Assembly: GCA_002786025.1 (NCBI GenBank)
Contig: NHNW01000022.1
Location: 558,001 to 622,000 of the forward strand
Length of the DNA: 64,000 nucleotides
Direction of reading: 5' to 3'
Source of the DNA: Zasmidium citrigriseum
Taxonomy: Eukaryota; Ascomycota; Dothideomycetes; Mycosphaerellales; Mycosphaerellaceae
The notes under the pieces were generated by a model. The model was not told the origin of the DNA. It made no database searches and saw only the letters and a program-made list of their open reading frames with translations. The position numbers and the translations under genes are program-made. Of the stretch, positions 20,685-32,322 are shown piece by piece; position 1 is the stretch's first letter; every line of letters begins with the position of its first letter.

Positions 20685-21261
20685 GGTTATAAGCCCGGGT
20701 GCTCTAGCCTAGACACCTGGCTATCGATCTATCGACAACACTAAAATTCGAATTCTACGAGTGGGAATTAAACACCCCGCGCCTTACGGCTGCGACAATC
20801 TAACATTTGGCAAACCTTCCTCGAAATCCTATAGTCGCAATCTCGACTTTTAACTCGGTTTCAATAACAACACCTTTCGACAGCGATTACGCGACGAGTA
20901 CTAGCCGTAACAACTTTATATATGGCTTGTTTTACTCGTCTTAACGAGACCTTTTAATCTAGCTAGCGTTTATAGTGCTACGGCATATATAGCGCTCGCT
21001 AGAAGGGGTAGAAGTTTAGGAAGCTTTCGACTACTAATAAACAGCGCTTTCGAAGTAGAAGGCCCGTGGCCTATATAGTCCCTATCGCGCTGTCCCTAGG
21101 GAACTAGGAACTAGACAATTTCTTAGTAGTGTAAAACCTATTAGCGGGAACTACTAACGAAGCAATATACTAATAGGTTAGGACTAAGAGAGGCTAAAAG
21201 AGGGTGGAGACCGATTAAGTAAGCCTGTTATTGCGCCTATCCTTCTGCTTTAAACAACGCG

Positions 21262-22070
21262 ATGTCTTTAACTAACAAGACCTTCTCGTTCTCGCGCCTA
21301 AAGGGACAAGAGAACTACGAGATTTAGGCTCTAAGAATAGAGTCCTATCTTATCGAGAAGAGCCTATACGCCGCGCTAGAAGAGGACGCTACTAACGAGA
21401 CTATAAACAAGAGAACTCTCGCGGCAATTCGCCTTGCCTTAGAAGACGGTCCTTTACTTTAAATTCAAGGAGTTAGGACCGTAAAAGAGGCATAGGATAC
21501 TCTTAGATCCCTATATTCTTCTAGAGGATTCGCATCTAAGTTCCTAACGTGTAAGGAGCTATTTCAAACTACGCTTAAATCTAGCGGCGGCAAAATAGAG
21601 TCGTACCTTAATACGATCCGTTAGCTCTACGACCAACTTAAGGCAAAGGGAATAGAGATCCCTAAGCAAGTTATAATCGCCTAGACCCTAAACAATCTAA
21701 CGGAGGAATACGACGGCTTTGTTACAACTATCTCGTAAGCATACTAAGTAAACAAAGACGCATACTTAATAGAAAGCCTCTTTTCGAATCTCCTAGACGA
21801 ATCTAGAAGGCAAGAGTCTAAAGAGAACCAAACACTTGCCTACTAGATCCGAGAGAACAAATTGCCTAAAGGGAAGGGCCTTAAGCGTCTAGGGGATAAG
21901 GGTCCTAAGCCGTATTGTACCTACTGCGATAAAGAAGGACATAGGGAAGCAAACTGCTTTAATAAGTTTCCCGATAAGGCTCCTAAGTAGTAGAAGCCTA
22001 CTAGGCCAGAAAATAAGAATAAGAAAGAAAGAGAGCAAAACGAGAACGCTCTTTATACGGCTAGTACGAT
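21262..22070 (+). pseudogene. Copia gag, interrupted
   Basis: The frame starts at ATG 21262 (MSLTNKTFSFSRLKGQENYEI) and stays colinear with Copia-type gag through SKFLTCKELFQTTLKSSG and TEEYDGFVTTIS. It carries in-frame TAGs at positions where Trp or Gln is expected. Near 21,915 is a CCHC zinc knuckle, CTYCDKEGHREANC, the nucleic-acid-binding motif of the capsid protein. The frame is inactivated by the stop codons. Confidence 0.7.
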
Positions 22071-22170
22071 TATGCCGCGGGACGATAGAGATCTAGACAT
22101 GGACAGAGATAGCGATTCTGTAGTTAACGTTCTTAATATTAATAAGTTTAATCTTTGCCCCGCGTCCACT

Positions 22171-25100
22171 TCTAAGCCTAAATTTGTCCTAGATTCTAGC
22201 GTAACGCGGCATATTATTAATAAGCGGGAATACTTTACCTCGTTTGTTAATAGTCCTATAACTATAAGGTAGGTAAATGCTAGGACTATAGTATCCTACG
22301 GAGTTAGTAACGTTAAAATCCAGTTCAACGATACTAATAAGGTCGTTGTACTAGAGCGTTGCCTATTTGTGCCTGAATTTACAACTAATATAGTGTCTCT
22401 AGCACAATTAGACTCTAAAGGCGTCTATGCCCGGCTAAAATCCAGAAAGATAGAGATGTATTTAGGCGAAGAACCCCTAGCTAAGGCATTAAGGAAAGGT
22501 TCTTTATATTGTCTAGACGTTTCTATTCCTACTAGAAAGAGTAGGCACTCTAATAGCCTACTATTTAGCGAGTCAAGAGACTCGTTAGAAGGAGCATCTA
22601 AAGCTCCTTTAGAGGGAGCTAAATCTCCCTTAGAGGGCGCGTCTAAAACGCCCTTAGAAGACACCTCTAAAGTGTCCTTAGAGGACGCCTCTAAAGCGTC
22701 TTTAAGGAACGAGGTTTGGCATAAGAGGCTAGCACACGCAGGACCTAAGGCATTAGAATCCCTAGGCCTAAAAGGGTGTGAAAATTGCGAGGTATGTATA
22801 CAAGCTAATAAGACTCGCACTATAAGCTATAAGCCTACGACTAAAGCTAATGCTTTCCTAGACAAGACGAGCTGCGATATATACGGGCCTATAGAGCCTA
22901 AAACGCATAAAGGATATCGTTATTTTATCTCGTTTATCGATAATTGGTCTAGGTATATAGAAGCTAATTTAATGTCTAATAAGTCGGAAGCTTTTAATGC
23001 CATTTTATTATATAAGACTTGTTCCGAGAATGCCTATAGCAATTCTAGCCTAAAGCGTCCTAGAATAAAGGTATTTAAGTCCGATAATGCTAAGGAGTTA
23101 ATCTCTAAGAAAGTTGAGAATCTATTTAATAAAGACGGCATAATTCATGAAACTAGCGCGCCGTATACTCCCGAGCAAAATGAACTAATAGAGCGTCCTA
23201 ATAGGACACTCTTAAACAAAGTACAGGCTATGCTAGTCGAATCTAGATTGCCTAAGTGGCTATAGGGAGAGGCTCTTAGGACAGCCGTGTATATCTATAA
23301 CCGTACGCCACACTCTAGTCTAGGAATGAAATCGCCTTTTAAAGTTAAATACGGCCAAAAGCTAGACCTATCGCACCTTAGAATCTTTGGTTCTATCGCC
23401 TACTATCGACATTATAAGGTAAAGAAACTCGACTCTAGAGCTAGGAAAGCTATACTAGTAGGTTTCGGCCAAAACTAATATAAGCTTATAGATCTAGAGA
23501 CAAAGAAGCTAGTTTAGGCACGAGACGTTACTATACTAGAAGGTGTGTTTCTACGTAATATAACACCTACTAATAGCCTAGAAGTCGAGCATAAAGGCGA
23601 GGAACTATTACAAGTTGAAATCGAAGGTGCTAGAAATTTTGAAGCTCAACCGGCCTAATTAGGCCTAGCGCTAGCCGAATCGGGACCGCGCTATGCCCGA
23701 TTAGGCAGTCTTGGCGAAGAACATTCTAGACATTCTGAAAATCTAGGGAATTAACTCCAGAATGAATTAAGAGACGTACAATAGTCCGTACAACCTATAA
23801 GGACTCTAGAAGACGATGGCAAAATTAACAAACTAGCTCTTCTAGCTAACGCGTCTAATCTAGAGGATCCTATTACCTTCGAAGACGCTATACGCCTAAA
23901 TAAAGAAGGCTAGACTAAGTCGATGCAAAGCGAAATCGACGATTTAAACAAACTAAGAACTTGGGATTAAGTCAACCCGCCTAAAGATTAGAAAGTCCTT
24001 AAAGGAAGGTGGGTTTATAAGACAAAAAGAGATCCTTATAGAAAGCTTATAAAGCTAAAATCGCGGTAGGTTGTTAGAGAATTTAACAAGTAGAAGGCCT
24101 AGATTACGATTAAACCTTTAGTTGTACTTGTAGACCTAAAACGTAGCGTACTCTATTTTATAAGGCAGCTTTTAAAGATCTAGAAATTAAACAATAGGAC
24201 ATTAAACTAGCGTTCCCTAACTCGCCTATAGATAAAGAAATAGACGTAGAGCAGCCACATGAATTGGAAGACCTAAATAACCGCGGAAAAGTATATAGGC
24301 TAAATACAGCCTTATATAGACTTAAGCAAGCCGCGCGACAATAGTATAGGCATTTAGCTAAAATACTGTCGCAATACGGCTTTAGCGTCTTGCCTAAAGA
24401 CAATAGGGCGTTTATAAATAAAGAAACGGGTATAACTATTACGTGTTATGTTAATAACATGCTAATTTTTAGACCTAAACTAGAAGATATTAGTACCCTT
24501 AAAGCAAAGATAGGTAAACATATAGAGGTTAGCAATCTAGGGGAAGTAAAGTACTATCTAGGAATTAAAATTACTCGAGATCGTCAAAATAGAACTATTA
24601 AGCTATTATAACAAGGCTATCTAGAAAGATCCTAGATAAGTATAATAAGAGAGGTCTAACACCCGTGACTACGCCTATAGAAGTAGGTATACGTCTAGAG
24701 ACTACGCCTAGAGATCCACCTACTAATGTAGAAGAAACTAAAGAATTTTAAAGGCAGATAGGCGCATTAATATATCTAGTAACAAAGACTAGGCCAGATA
24801 TCGCTTATGCGACAAATTAATGCGCAAAATTTATGTCTAATCTGGACCAAACCTATTTTAGGGCGCTAAACCGAATTTGGAAGTATCCAAATAGTACCCT
24901 AGATAAGAGTCTAGTCTATAAGACACAATCCGAGTCGCCTCCCGAACTTTTCGGCTACTGCGACGCAGATTAGGGGGGTGACTATACGACTAGACGATCT
25001 ACTACGGGATACGTCTACTTCCTAGGTAATAAAGCGCCTATTAGTTAGCGTTGTACGCTATAAAAGATAGTTGTATTAGCTAGTAGTAAAGCGGAATAAA

Positions 25101-25320
25101 TAGCTTTAAAAGCCGCTATATAAGAAGCGCTTTTCCTAGAAGATATTTACGCTAGTCTAGGAATTAAAACTAGACAACAAGTTCTTATTAGTGTAGATAA
25201 TTAATCCGCTGTATAGCTCGTAAACAATGCTAAATACTATAATAAGACTAAATATGTCAATGTATAATACTACTTTATACGGGAGTATCTAGAAGATAAG
25301 CGAATTTTAATTTAATACGT
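22171..25320 (+). pseudogene. Copia pol (PR-IN-RT-RNase H), interrupted
   Basis: The protease motif is FVLDSSVTRHI. Integrase follows with its HHCC finger (WHKRLAHAG...CENCEVC) and DDE residues in TSCDIYGP, KSDNAKEL and PEQNELIERP (22,700-23,265). Reverse transcriptase runs about 23,840-24,610 with YVNNMLIF near 24,446 and GEVKYYLGIKI. RNase H is at about 24,900-25,320 (GYCDADWGGDYTTRRSTTGY when a TAG is read as Trp). Several TAG/TAA codons interrupt the polyprotein. Between protease and integrase is an expanded run of short hairpin repeats, listed separately. Confidence 0.8.
22569..22700 (+). repeat. tandem hairpin repeats with differing stems
   Basis: Six successive units of 21-26 bp each form a small stem-loop with its own stem sequence: CGAGTC/GACTCG, GGAGC/GCTCC, AGGGAG/CTCCCT, AGGGCG/CGCCCT, GACAC/GTGTC and GACGC/GCGTC. 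The loops are variants of (C)TCTAAA and the spacers resemble TTAGARG. Both stem arms change together while loop and spacer stay alike. Translated in the pol frame, they give a degenerate repeat of the form LEGASKxP. Confidence 0.75.
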
Positions 25321-25345
25321 CTAGACCTACTAGGAGGCAACTAGT

Positions 25346-25793
25346 ACTATTAGAAGGCTATAGGGATCTAACGCCTATAGTAATCTAACGCCTATACGGA
25401 TCCGACGCCTATAGCCTTACTTACTAAGCAAGTCTATAGGCGCTAGGAAGTTACGTAACTGCTTATAGAATTTTCTAGAAGGTTCTGCAAGAGCTGTCTC
25501 CCCGTAGGCTAGACCTAATTGGGAACACGCTATACCCGATTAGGACGCTTGGCGTAGAATCTTCTAGCAGCTACTAGAATTCATTATAGTTGATTTCTAA
25601 TTAACTCATTAATTGATTTCTAATTAGTATATAAACTGTGTTCTATAAGACGTACGCATTAGTAATATAAACGTTCTAGATGCGATATCGTCGTATATAT
25701 AAGGGTGTAAAGAGTCTCGCTAGATAGACTAAATTTAAGTACTTCTCTTCTACTCTATACGATCCTCCTACTACTTCCGCTACACTTTTAACA
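25346..25793 (+). repeat. 3' LTR of the Copia element
   Basis: It starts at ACTATTAGAAGGCTATAG, matching the 5' LTR after point changes, and ends CTACACTTTTAACA with the canonical CA intact. It is preceded by a purine-rich AGGAGGCAA that may be the polypurine tract. Three copies of a 15-bp ATCTAACGCCTATAG-like repeat lie near its start. Confidence 0.8.
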
Positions 25794-26700
25794 GCGTGAC
25801 GGTAGAAGCGTTGCTTATAATAGCTGGCATTTAACATCTGATTCCTAGATAGTAACTCGCCGTAACTAGCTAGTACACGGTCTCATGTCGATTCAAATTG
25901 CGTCAATCCAACTTGCCGTCGACTCTGGGTAATCTTTAAGTATGGAGGTAGGCTTTATAGGGTCGAGTTACTACCGGCTTCACAGGCATAGGGAAAAGCG
26001 GCGACGCTCCCTTCGATATGGTGAAGATACTAGTGCAAGATCTCGTTGTTTCACTAGGTTTGGAACTTCGGCTGGTGTCGTCTTGGCCGAGCTGCATGCA
26101 ACATTGACCAACGTGTTTGTCGTATCCACTTCCGGTCTTGTCCATTGCAGCGGCACTTCCCGCCGTCGATTGACATTCTTCGCATTGATTGTTGGACTCG
26201 AGATCCCAGTGTGGGGAAGGCGGATTGCGGCGTCTCCTGCTTGGGGAATTGAGGCGCGACGGTAGAACTGTTGCTGATGATGGCTGGTGTCGCGTATCGA
26301 CGGGTGAACTTGAGATACATTGAACATCTGATTCTCAGAAGGTGGCCGTCAGGTTCGACTCCAAGAGCGTCATGGTTGATTCCATGGATCTTGTCGTTGA
26401 TTCAAATTGGGTGATTGTCGCCTTTACAAAAGCCTGGGCTTGAGGCCGAATAAGCTGCTGCGTTTCCACGGGCTCTGCAGACGCGAAGGTACTGGTACAG
26501 GATCTCCTTGTTCCACCAAATCTGGAACTTCGGCTTCACCAGTGATCGAGATTGTTTGGGCGGGCACGAAACGTCGGAAGCTTGAGGCCTGGGTATACTT
26601 ATGGGTATTGTTGCCGTTTCGCAGACTTCGAGTCGCGGTGCTTGACAGGCAGAAGCGAGGAGTCAGAGGCGAGGAGGAGTAATACTCATGGGTATTGCTG
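25794..26700. repeat. diverged tandem duplication, about 460 bp unit
   Basis: The sequence right after the Copia element (GACGGTAGAAGCGTTGCT...AACATCTGATTC) recurs from about 26,254 (GACGGTAGAACTGTTGCT...AACATCTGATTC). Later parts also match: GATTCAAATTG at about 25,890 and 26,400, and the block with ACTRGTRCARGATCTC and TTTGGAACTTCGGCT at about 26,030 and 26,485. The first copy is more AT-rich, as if RIP leaked out of the element into its flank. Minus-strand translations of both copies share AEVP(N/D)LV(K/E)Q, so the unit may come from a former gene. Confidence 0.65.
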
Positions 26701-27385
26701 CCGTCTCGCAGGCGAGAGGCAGGGGCAGGTGAAGAAGGCGCTTCCACGTGCAAGAAGAGAAGTTTGTGGCCTGGGTATACTCATTGGTATTGCTACCGTT
26801 TCGCAGACCTCTTGGTGCGGGAGGAAAAGGAGGTGCTTGGTCGACGGTGTGTTGCTTGGACCAACGAATGTCAGTGGGAGGCCACGTCTGTTTTGCGGGT
26901 TGGGCGGCTCCGCAGCTTCCACCCTCCGAGATACGCATTCACCTTCTTCGCCTCCGTCTGCCAAATGTGGAGCTCGCAGGCCCATATCGGTGAGTGCCGT
27001 GTTGGTGTAGACGAACGGTGCGACGTTTATGAGAACCGCTGGCAGCGGCAGTGGGAGTAGTCGTTCTGGCAGTCGCTTGATTGAGTTTGGCCACGACGAG
27101 CTGGGCCAAGCGCTCCCTCGCTCATGATCAAGTCGACCGCGATGTTTTCTTGCACTTCGCGAATGATGATGCCGCTCTCTACTCAAGGAGTGACTGTGGC
27201 TGTTGCATCGGGTTCCCATTTGTACAAGCTTTTTGATCGGCGAGTAGTGGGTGTACCAGTCCTGCCATTTCGCAGACCTCGAGTCGCGGTGCTTGAGAAG
27301 TAGAGCGGGAGTTTGTGGTTGGGACACTCATAGGTATTGCTGCCGTTTCGCAGGCCTCGAGTCGCGGTGCTTGGCCGGTCCTACT
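26580..27385. repeat. dispersed degenerate repeat, about 60-80 bp
   Basis: A phrase like TATACTCATGGGTATTGCTG followed by CCGTTTCGCAGACCTCGAG and TCGCGGTGCTTG appears at about 26,590, 26,685, 26,770, 27,250 (part) and 27,325, with different spacers. On the minus strand it encodes variants of CETAAIPMS. The copies are imperfect and irregularly spaced, unlike a simple minisatellite. They may be relics of a repeated protein-coding segment amplified with the neighbouring BTB fragments. Confidence 0.6.
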
Positions 27386-27660
27386 CCTTGAATGTGAGCG
27401 GCGGCCATAGGCGATGTGGCGAGCGGACTCCAGCACGGCCAATACGGTGGAGGCAGGTTGGGTCGAAGGACCACAGCGGTCGGGGTAACGTATAGTCGGA
27501 CAGGCGGTAGGCGGCATGCAGTTGACATTCGTGAGGAAGCTCAATTCCAACGTGCTCATCGCCAAACACTCGAGAAGATTCAAGTCGTCCAACCACGACC
27601 TCCGGCAATTTCTTGCCTCCGAGATACGCATTCATTCTTCTTCAACTCTTTCATACACTT
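26925..27660 (-). pseudogene. BTB-gene fragments
   Basis: Two short stretches match the larger BTB-like sequence that follows. One at about 26,930-27,030 translates on the minus strand to FVYTNTALTDMGLRAPHLADG and aligns with LVYTYTAPIDMGLRAGVVHAW near 28,300. Another at about 27,617-27,650 repeats the DNA block GAGATACGCATTCA. Neither has a continuous reading frame. Confidence 0.55.
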
Positions 27661-28772
27661 TTTGGCCTCTTCCAATCGCTCGCCGACTCTGACGGAGGAA
27701 GCGGGCACGGTACATGGTCGGAAGCTGGTTTTTGCGAAGAGGTTCAAGCGCAGCGGCGAGGGTGGTGATCTCTTTGGCGAAGGCGGTGATCTTCGATGTG
27801 TATTCTTGCTCTATCGCCTCAGCGCGCTCCAGGAGTGAGAGGGCCATGAGTTCGATGTTTGACTTTGACATGCTGGTCTTGTCCACCCTGGCCAGAACCT
27901 TTGGGGATGGGATGTCGTACTTGTCTGCGAGTGTGTAGACAGCGAATTTGCACGTAACTTGTGGAAGTGTCGACGTCGTCGATGGTGTAGACTTTGGCGT
28001 GGGCTTCGATCGGTGAGCGGCTTGGTGCGTCAGGTGGCGATGTCGTTGACTGACCAGTCCATTGGGTCACCGGCGCTGCTGGGAACCTCGATGTTGGAGC
28101 GGGGTCGAACTTGTCGAAGGTGAAGTGGCGATGTCGTTGACTGACCAGTCTATTGGAGAAAACAAACTCGATTTTGGAGAGGTGGTAGTCGAGACGAATG
28201 GCACGACGCTGAGAAAGCAAGAACACCAGGTCGTTACGGTCGCTGGGCAAGTCGACTTTGGAGAGGTCATTCACCTTCTTCGCCTCTCTCCGCCAGGCAT
28301 GGACAACGCCAGCTCGCAGGCCCATGTCGATGGGCGCCGTGTAGGTGTAGACGAGCGGCATGACGTTCAGGAAGTCCCTTACAGCGGAGGCTGTGTCTTG
28401 GGTGCAGACGAGTTCAATGTCCCAGTGTTTGAACATGGTCTTCGCTAGGGCCTTTAGGGAAGGGATGTCGTATTCATCCGCGAGTGTGTAGACGTGCGCA
28501 TGGGCTTCGAGTTTAGAGCGGATTGGTGCGTAAGGTGTTGAGGAAGCTATGTCTTCGAACGGTCCGAACACATGTTTCTCTTCTAATTCGTGCTTCGGAC
28601 AATCTAGGGAGAGATCAGTTGATCGGTCCCAGTGTCTGTCCTTTGCAACCCGTTCGAAGATTTTCGGAACACCACTAAGCCCGGCCACGGGGATCATGAT
28701 CATGCGTAGATGGTGTTGTCTGGACCGAGTCGCAGTAACGAACTGCTCGGCAACTGCATCGGCTTGCAACAT
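27632..28772 (-). pseudogene. rearranged BTB/POZ-domain gene
   Basis: The minus-strand open frame from 28772 encodes the second half of a fungal BTB/POZ domain: EAHAHVYTLADEYDIPSLKA and LAKTMFKHWDIEL, then LVYTYTAPIDMGLRAGVV and VVHAWRREAKKV. The first half of the domain (the DVTL.. and F..HS.. region) is missing. Lower down a diverged second copy of the same part appears (IEAHAKVYTIDDV) and then shifts frame. A coiled-coil tail (ELMALSLLERAEAIEQEYTS, 27632-27886) lies in another frame. A 30-bp block with GCGATGTCGTTGACTGACCA is directly repeated at about 28,032 and 28,121. These features point to internal duplication and decay. Intact relatives act as protein-interaction adaptors. Confidence 0.6.
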
Positions 28773-30347
28773 GGCAATCGCCAGGGTCAGCGCCAGCGCC
28801 TAGAAGCGGATGAGTATGAAGACGGATGACACTTGCTCTCGATGGAATGCTTGCAGTCTTGGAAATCGTCTAGTACGTCTGCTAGTCCACTCCGGTGTAC
28901 TTCAACCAGGCTAACCTGAGCCCAAGTAGAGCCATATTGAGAATTTGATCGCGGACTTGATCTCCGATCGAGCATGTTGTTCCAGGGCAACTGAGACACG
29001 TTCGAAGCGTCGTAACTTCACAGTGGAGTGGGGAGCTTTATATTTCCCGGCTTCTGCAGGTCTCCCTTGGTCAGCAAAGAGCAGGGAAAGGATTAGTGCC
29101 GCGTATCAGGCTTCGACCAGCGGCATTGTTATCGCGGCATCATTGACGAATGTTATAATACAAGATCAAGGTCTGTCACGTATCGAGCGTTGCCGAAATG
29201 TGTCTAGGGGCTAAGTTCCTGCAGCGTGGTCATGGCTCGTCGACAGACTGTCCAAGAGAGGTACATACAGCCTTTCAACTTCATATCGCCTTTCGGTCCT
29301 TGAACGGCCGGGATGTTCACCGGTAAGCTGAGTTCGAATAATTCTTAACTCCAGCATTGTGCTAGGAAAAGACGGGAAGATAGTAAGATGAGGAGGAGGT
29401 GTTTGTCCATCCGTAGAGATTCCCATGCAACAAATCCATTGCGATCTTTCTGGCGTTGGGATGTCAGTCTCATACTATGCAGCCTTGACGAGATTCCTAG
29501 AAATGATGGGTCGTGCAGTTCGAAGATAATAGCGGCTGGTGGAAGGAAAGCGAGATTCGGTCCAGCTTCCAGACAGGTGCCAAGGATGTATTGTCATCAC
29601 GTGATGAATTGTCCCCCGCAATTCTGCCGCCATCTCCCTCTTCTTCATCTCCATCCGCTTCACCTCCTCCACCAGCATCATCTCTTCTTGATTCGCCATC
29701 GCCTGGAAGATGATCCATCACACTGGAATATGCCCTGGGCATCGAAAGCATCCGTCTTCGACATTGATCGCATCCATCAGTATGACCGTAACAGCATTGG
29801 AGCTGCATGAGTCTTCTAGAACTATCCATCCTGGAGCCCCGAGTACAACAGCGCCCTTTGACGGTCGGCGAACTGCGTCAATGCCATGCCTAGAAGCAAG
29901 ACTTTCGACAAGCTTCTCGACCGGCCTTCTCTCCACCAGGATAAGACGTATGCAGGAACACAAGCCTCGACGCCATCGCACGCGAAAATGCCACGCGACA
30001 GAGATAACAAGACGAGCACCGCGCGATCGATGCGATGGCCGCCGGGGCCGTGAGGTGACGCTGCGTAGGATTCCCTCAATTCTCGAACACCAGGCTTCGC
30101 AATCCAGCGATAAGACACTTCGAGCGACCAATGACAGCACGGACGCACATCAGTTCCTGCGAACCACAGGCCTGATAACCGAGCACACGACTGTGTGCGA
30201 GCTTATTCGTAGTACGGGAGCTCGACTTCAGGGTAAGCATTGCGAAGCATCTATCTCTGTTATATGTAGGGCTGGGCCTCCATGTGGCAAGTAGTTTCAG
30301 CTGTCTCTCTGCGAACCATTCTCTAGTCATTGCTTTTCACACTCACA
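28773..30347. other. no gene firmly supported
   Basis: Two frames are worth a note. On the minus strand around 29,560-29,699 a charged helical stretch (MANQEEMMLVEEVKRMEMKK) looks coding but has no clear continuation. On the plus strand a 194-codon open frame at 29,710-30,294 has arginine- and serine-rich composition without motifs and is probably chance. The last 50 bases are the leader of the permease gene. Confidence 0.35.
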
Positions 30348-32322
30348 ATGGAGAAGGTTAAGGCATCGATCGAGAGGCACACGCCGTCCAAAGAGACTAT
30401 CAAGCAGAGATGCACTTCAATCAAGGCCTGGGAGCTTCCCAAGCAGGAGAGCGCTCTCGCTCCAGACGTACGTCAACTCACGCCAGCGAGGCGACAACGC
30501 TGATTGTATCGTAACAGTATGTCTGGACAAACAAAGATATGGACCCAGTCCCTCCTGAGGATCAGACATGGACCTTGTGGACCTGGATGGCTTACTGGGC
30601 GACCGACACAATCAATCTCGGTACCTGGGAGACAGCCAGCTCCATCATCGCGGTTGGACTCACATGGTGTGAGGCTATTCCCATCATGGTCGTTGGCACT
30701 TCATGCGTTGCAATTCCCATGGTGTTGAACGGCGCAATTGGAGCCGCGTTACACATTCCATTCTCAGTTATCATACGCTCAGGTTTCGGCTACTGTGAGT
30801 ATCCACAATCGGAACAAGCAACACGAGCTAACGTATCTTTCAGACTTCGCCTACTTCGCCATCATCTCGCGTTCGATCCTTGCCATGTTCTGGCTTGGAA
30901 TTCAAGGAGCCAACGGAGCTCAGGCCATGACCATCATGATCTCCTCGATATGGCCCTCGTACAACAACATCAAAGACACGATTGGCTATGAGTCACAGGG
31001 CATCTCCACGCAGGGCATGATCTCGTACTTCCTGTTTTGGATTATCCAGTTGCCGCTGCTGTTGATCCCACCGACCAAGCTTAGATGGCTGTTCATCATC
31101 AAGCTCATCGCAGCACCTATCACTGCGATCGCCACCCTTGGCTGGTGTGTCCACAAAGCAGGCGGCGGAGGTGAACTCTTCAACCAAACACCAACCGTCA
31201 CCGGCTCCAACTATGCATACCTCTGGCTTTCGTGCATGTCCTCTGTGACGGGAAGCTGGGCAACACTTGCTTGTCAGTACGGACATATGGACTGTTCTAG
31301 CAATTCACTGACGTTCTCACAGGCAACATTCCTGACTTCAGCCGCTATGCCAAGACGTCCAAGGGCCAATATATTCAACTACCATTCCTGCCAATGATCT
31401 TCACAATCTGTGGTGTCCTCGGCATTGTTACGACTTCAGCCACAAAGGTCATTTACGGTGAATTCTACTGGAACCCGCTCGACATCCTCGTCCACTGGCA
31501 AGAGTCGGGTCACGGAGGACGTGCGGCGGCTTTCTTCGCTGCTACCTCGTGGTACATTGCTCAAGTCGGCACGAACATTACTGGTAAGTCCCACTCATAC
31601 ACACGTTCGAATTTGCCGCGCTGACCATTCTTCTAGCGAATTCCATCTCCGCCGCCAACGATCTCACCATCCTCTTCCCTCGATGGATCAACATCTTCCG
31701 CGGTTGCATCATCGCCGCGGTGATCGGTGGCTGGGTCATTGTCCCCTGGAAGATCCTCAACTCCGCACAAACCTTCCTCGCCTTCATGGGAGGCTACTCC
31801 GTGTTCCTCGCTCCAATCACTGGCATCATGGCCTCAGACTACTGGATCATCAAACGCCGTCAAATCGATGTCCCGGCCTTATACAATCCGCAAGGCCGCT
31901 ACCGATACTTCTACGGCGTCAACTGGCAGGGCCTTATCGCCTTCTTACTTGCCGTCTCGCCCAACCTTCCCGGCCTCGCATACAGCATCAATGACAACAG
32001 CCACATCACAGCCGGGGCCAAGCACCTGTACAGCTTCTGCTGGCTGTATGGCTTCACCAGTTCAATCTTCATCTACGTTGTTCTCCACAAGATCTTCCCC
32101 GTCAATGTCTCGTTGGTTGACAAGACAATCGATGGCGTGGAGATTGTCGCGGAGGCGAAGCAATATCCCAGCGACAGCGACGACAACGAGAAGCATCTTG
32201 GCCGGGTACAAGAGATTCAACATGATGCGGTCGAGGGTCATGGATTTGCGAATGTGGATCCGCTGCATCGAGCGAGTCATACCTATGAGAGGGCTAGCAT
32301 TAGCCATGCTCCGAAGCAGTAG
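30348..32322 (+). CDS. NCS1-family permease (nucleobase/allantoin/thiamine-type)
   Basis: A proton-coupled importer in the plasma membrane, related to the fungal Fur-type transporters of uracil, allantoin, uridine, thiamine or nicotinamide riboside. Five exons: join(30348..30467,30518..30794,30844..31272,31323..31583,31637..32322), 590 residues, all junctions in frame. The family signature lies in helices 1-2 (WTLWTWMAYWATDTINLGTW), with GFGYYFAYFAIISR in helix 3, NIPDFSRYAKTSKGQY before helix 7 and ITGIMASDYWIIKRRQIDVP near the end. About twelve hydrophobic segments are visible, and both termini are hydrophilic. The substrate cannot be told from sequence. It sits 0.5 kb upstream of the flavin monooxygenase in the same direction; cluster membership is unproven. 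Confidence 0.9.

Larger units (their letters stand above)
20237..25793 (+). mobile_element. Ty1/Copia LTR retrotransposon, full length but inactivated
   Basis: LTRs of 448 bp each flank a 4.66-kb internal region with the Copia domain order gag, protease, integrase, reverse transcriptase, RNase H. Many in-frame TAG and TAA codons sit where Gln or Trp would be expected, and the RT box reads YVNNM in place of YVDDM, so it cannot be autonomous. C-to-T/G-to-A change of this kind is the mark of RIP, though some CpA and TpG remain, unlike the block after 47 kb. No obvious target-site duplication is visible: the right flank reads GCGTG and the left side is the inverted LTR. Confidence 0.9.

Noticed and set aside
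22569..22700. CRISPR-like array
   Set aside because: Eukaryotic transposon context, no constant repeat with unique spacers; the units are short hairpins with changing stems.
29710..30294. 194-codon plus-strand frame
   Set aside because: No start context or motif, Arg/Ser/Thr-rich, and competing open frames on the minus strand; not supportable as a gene.
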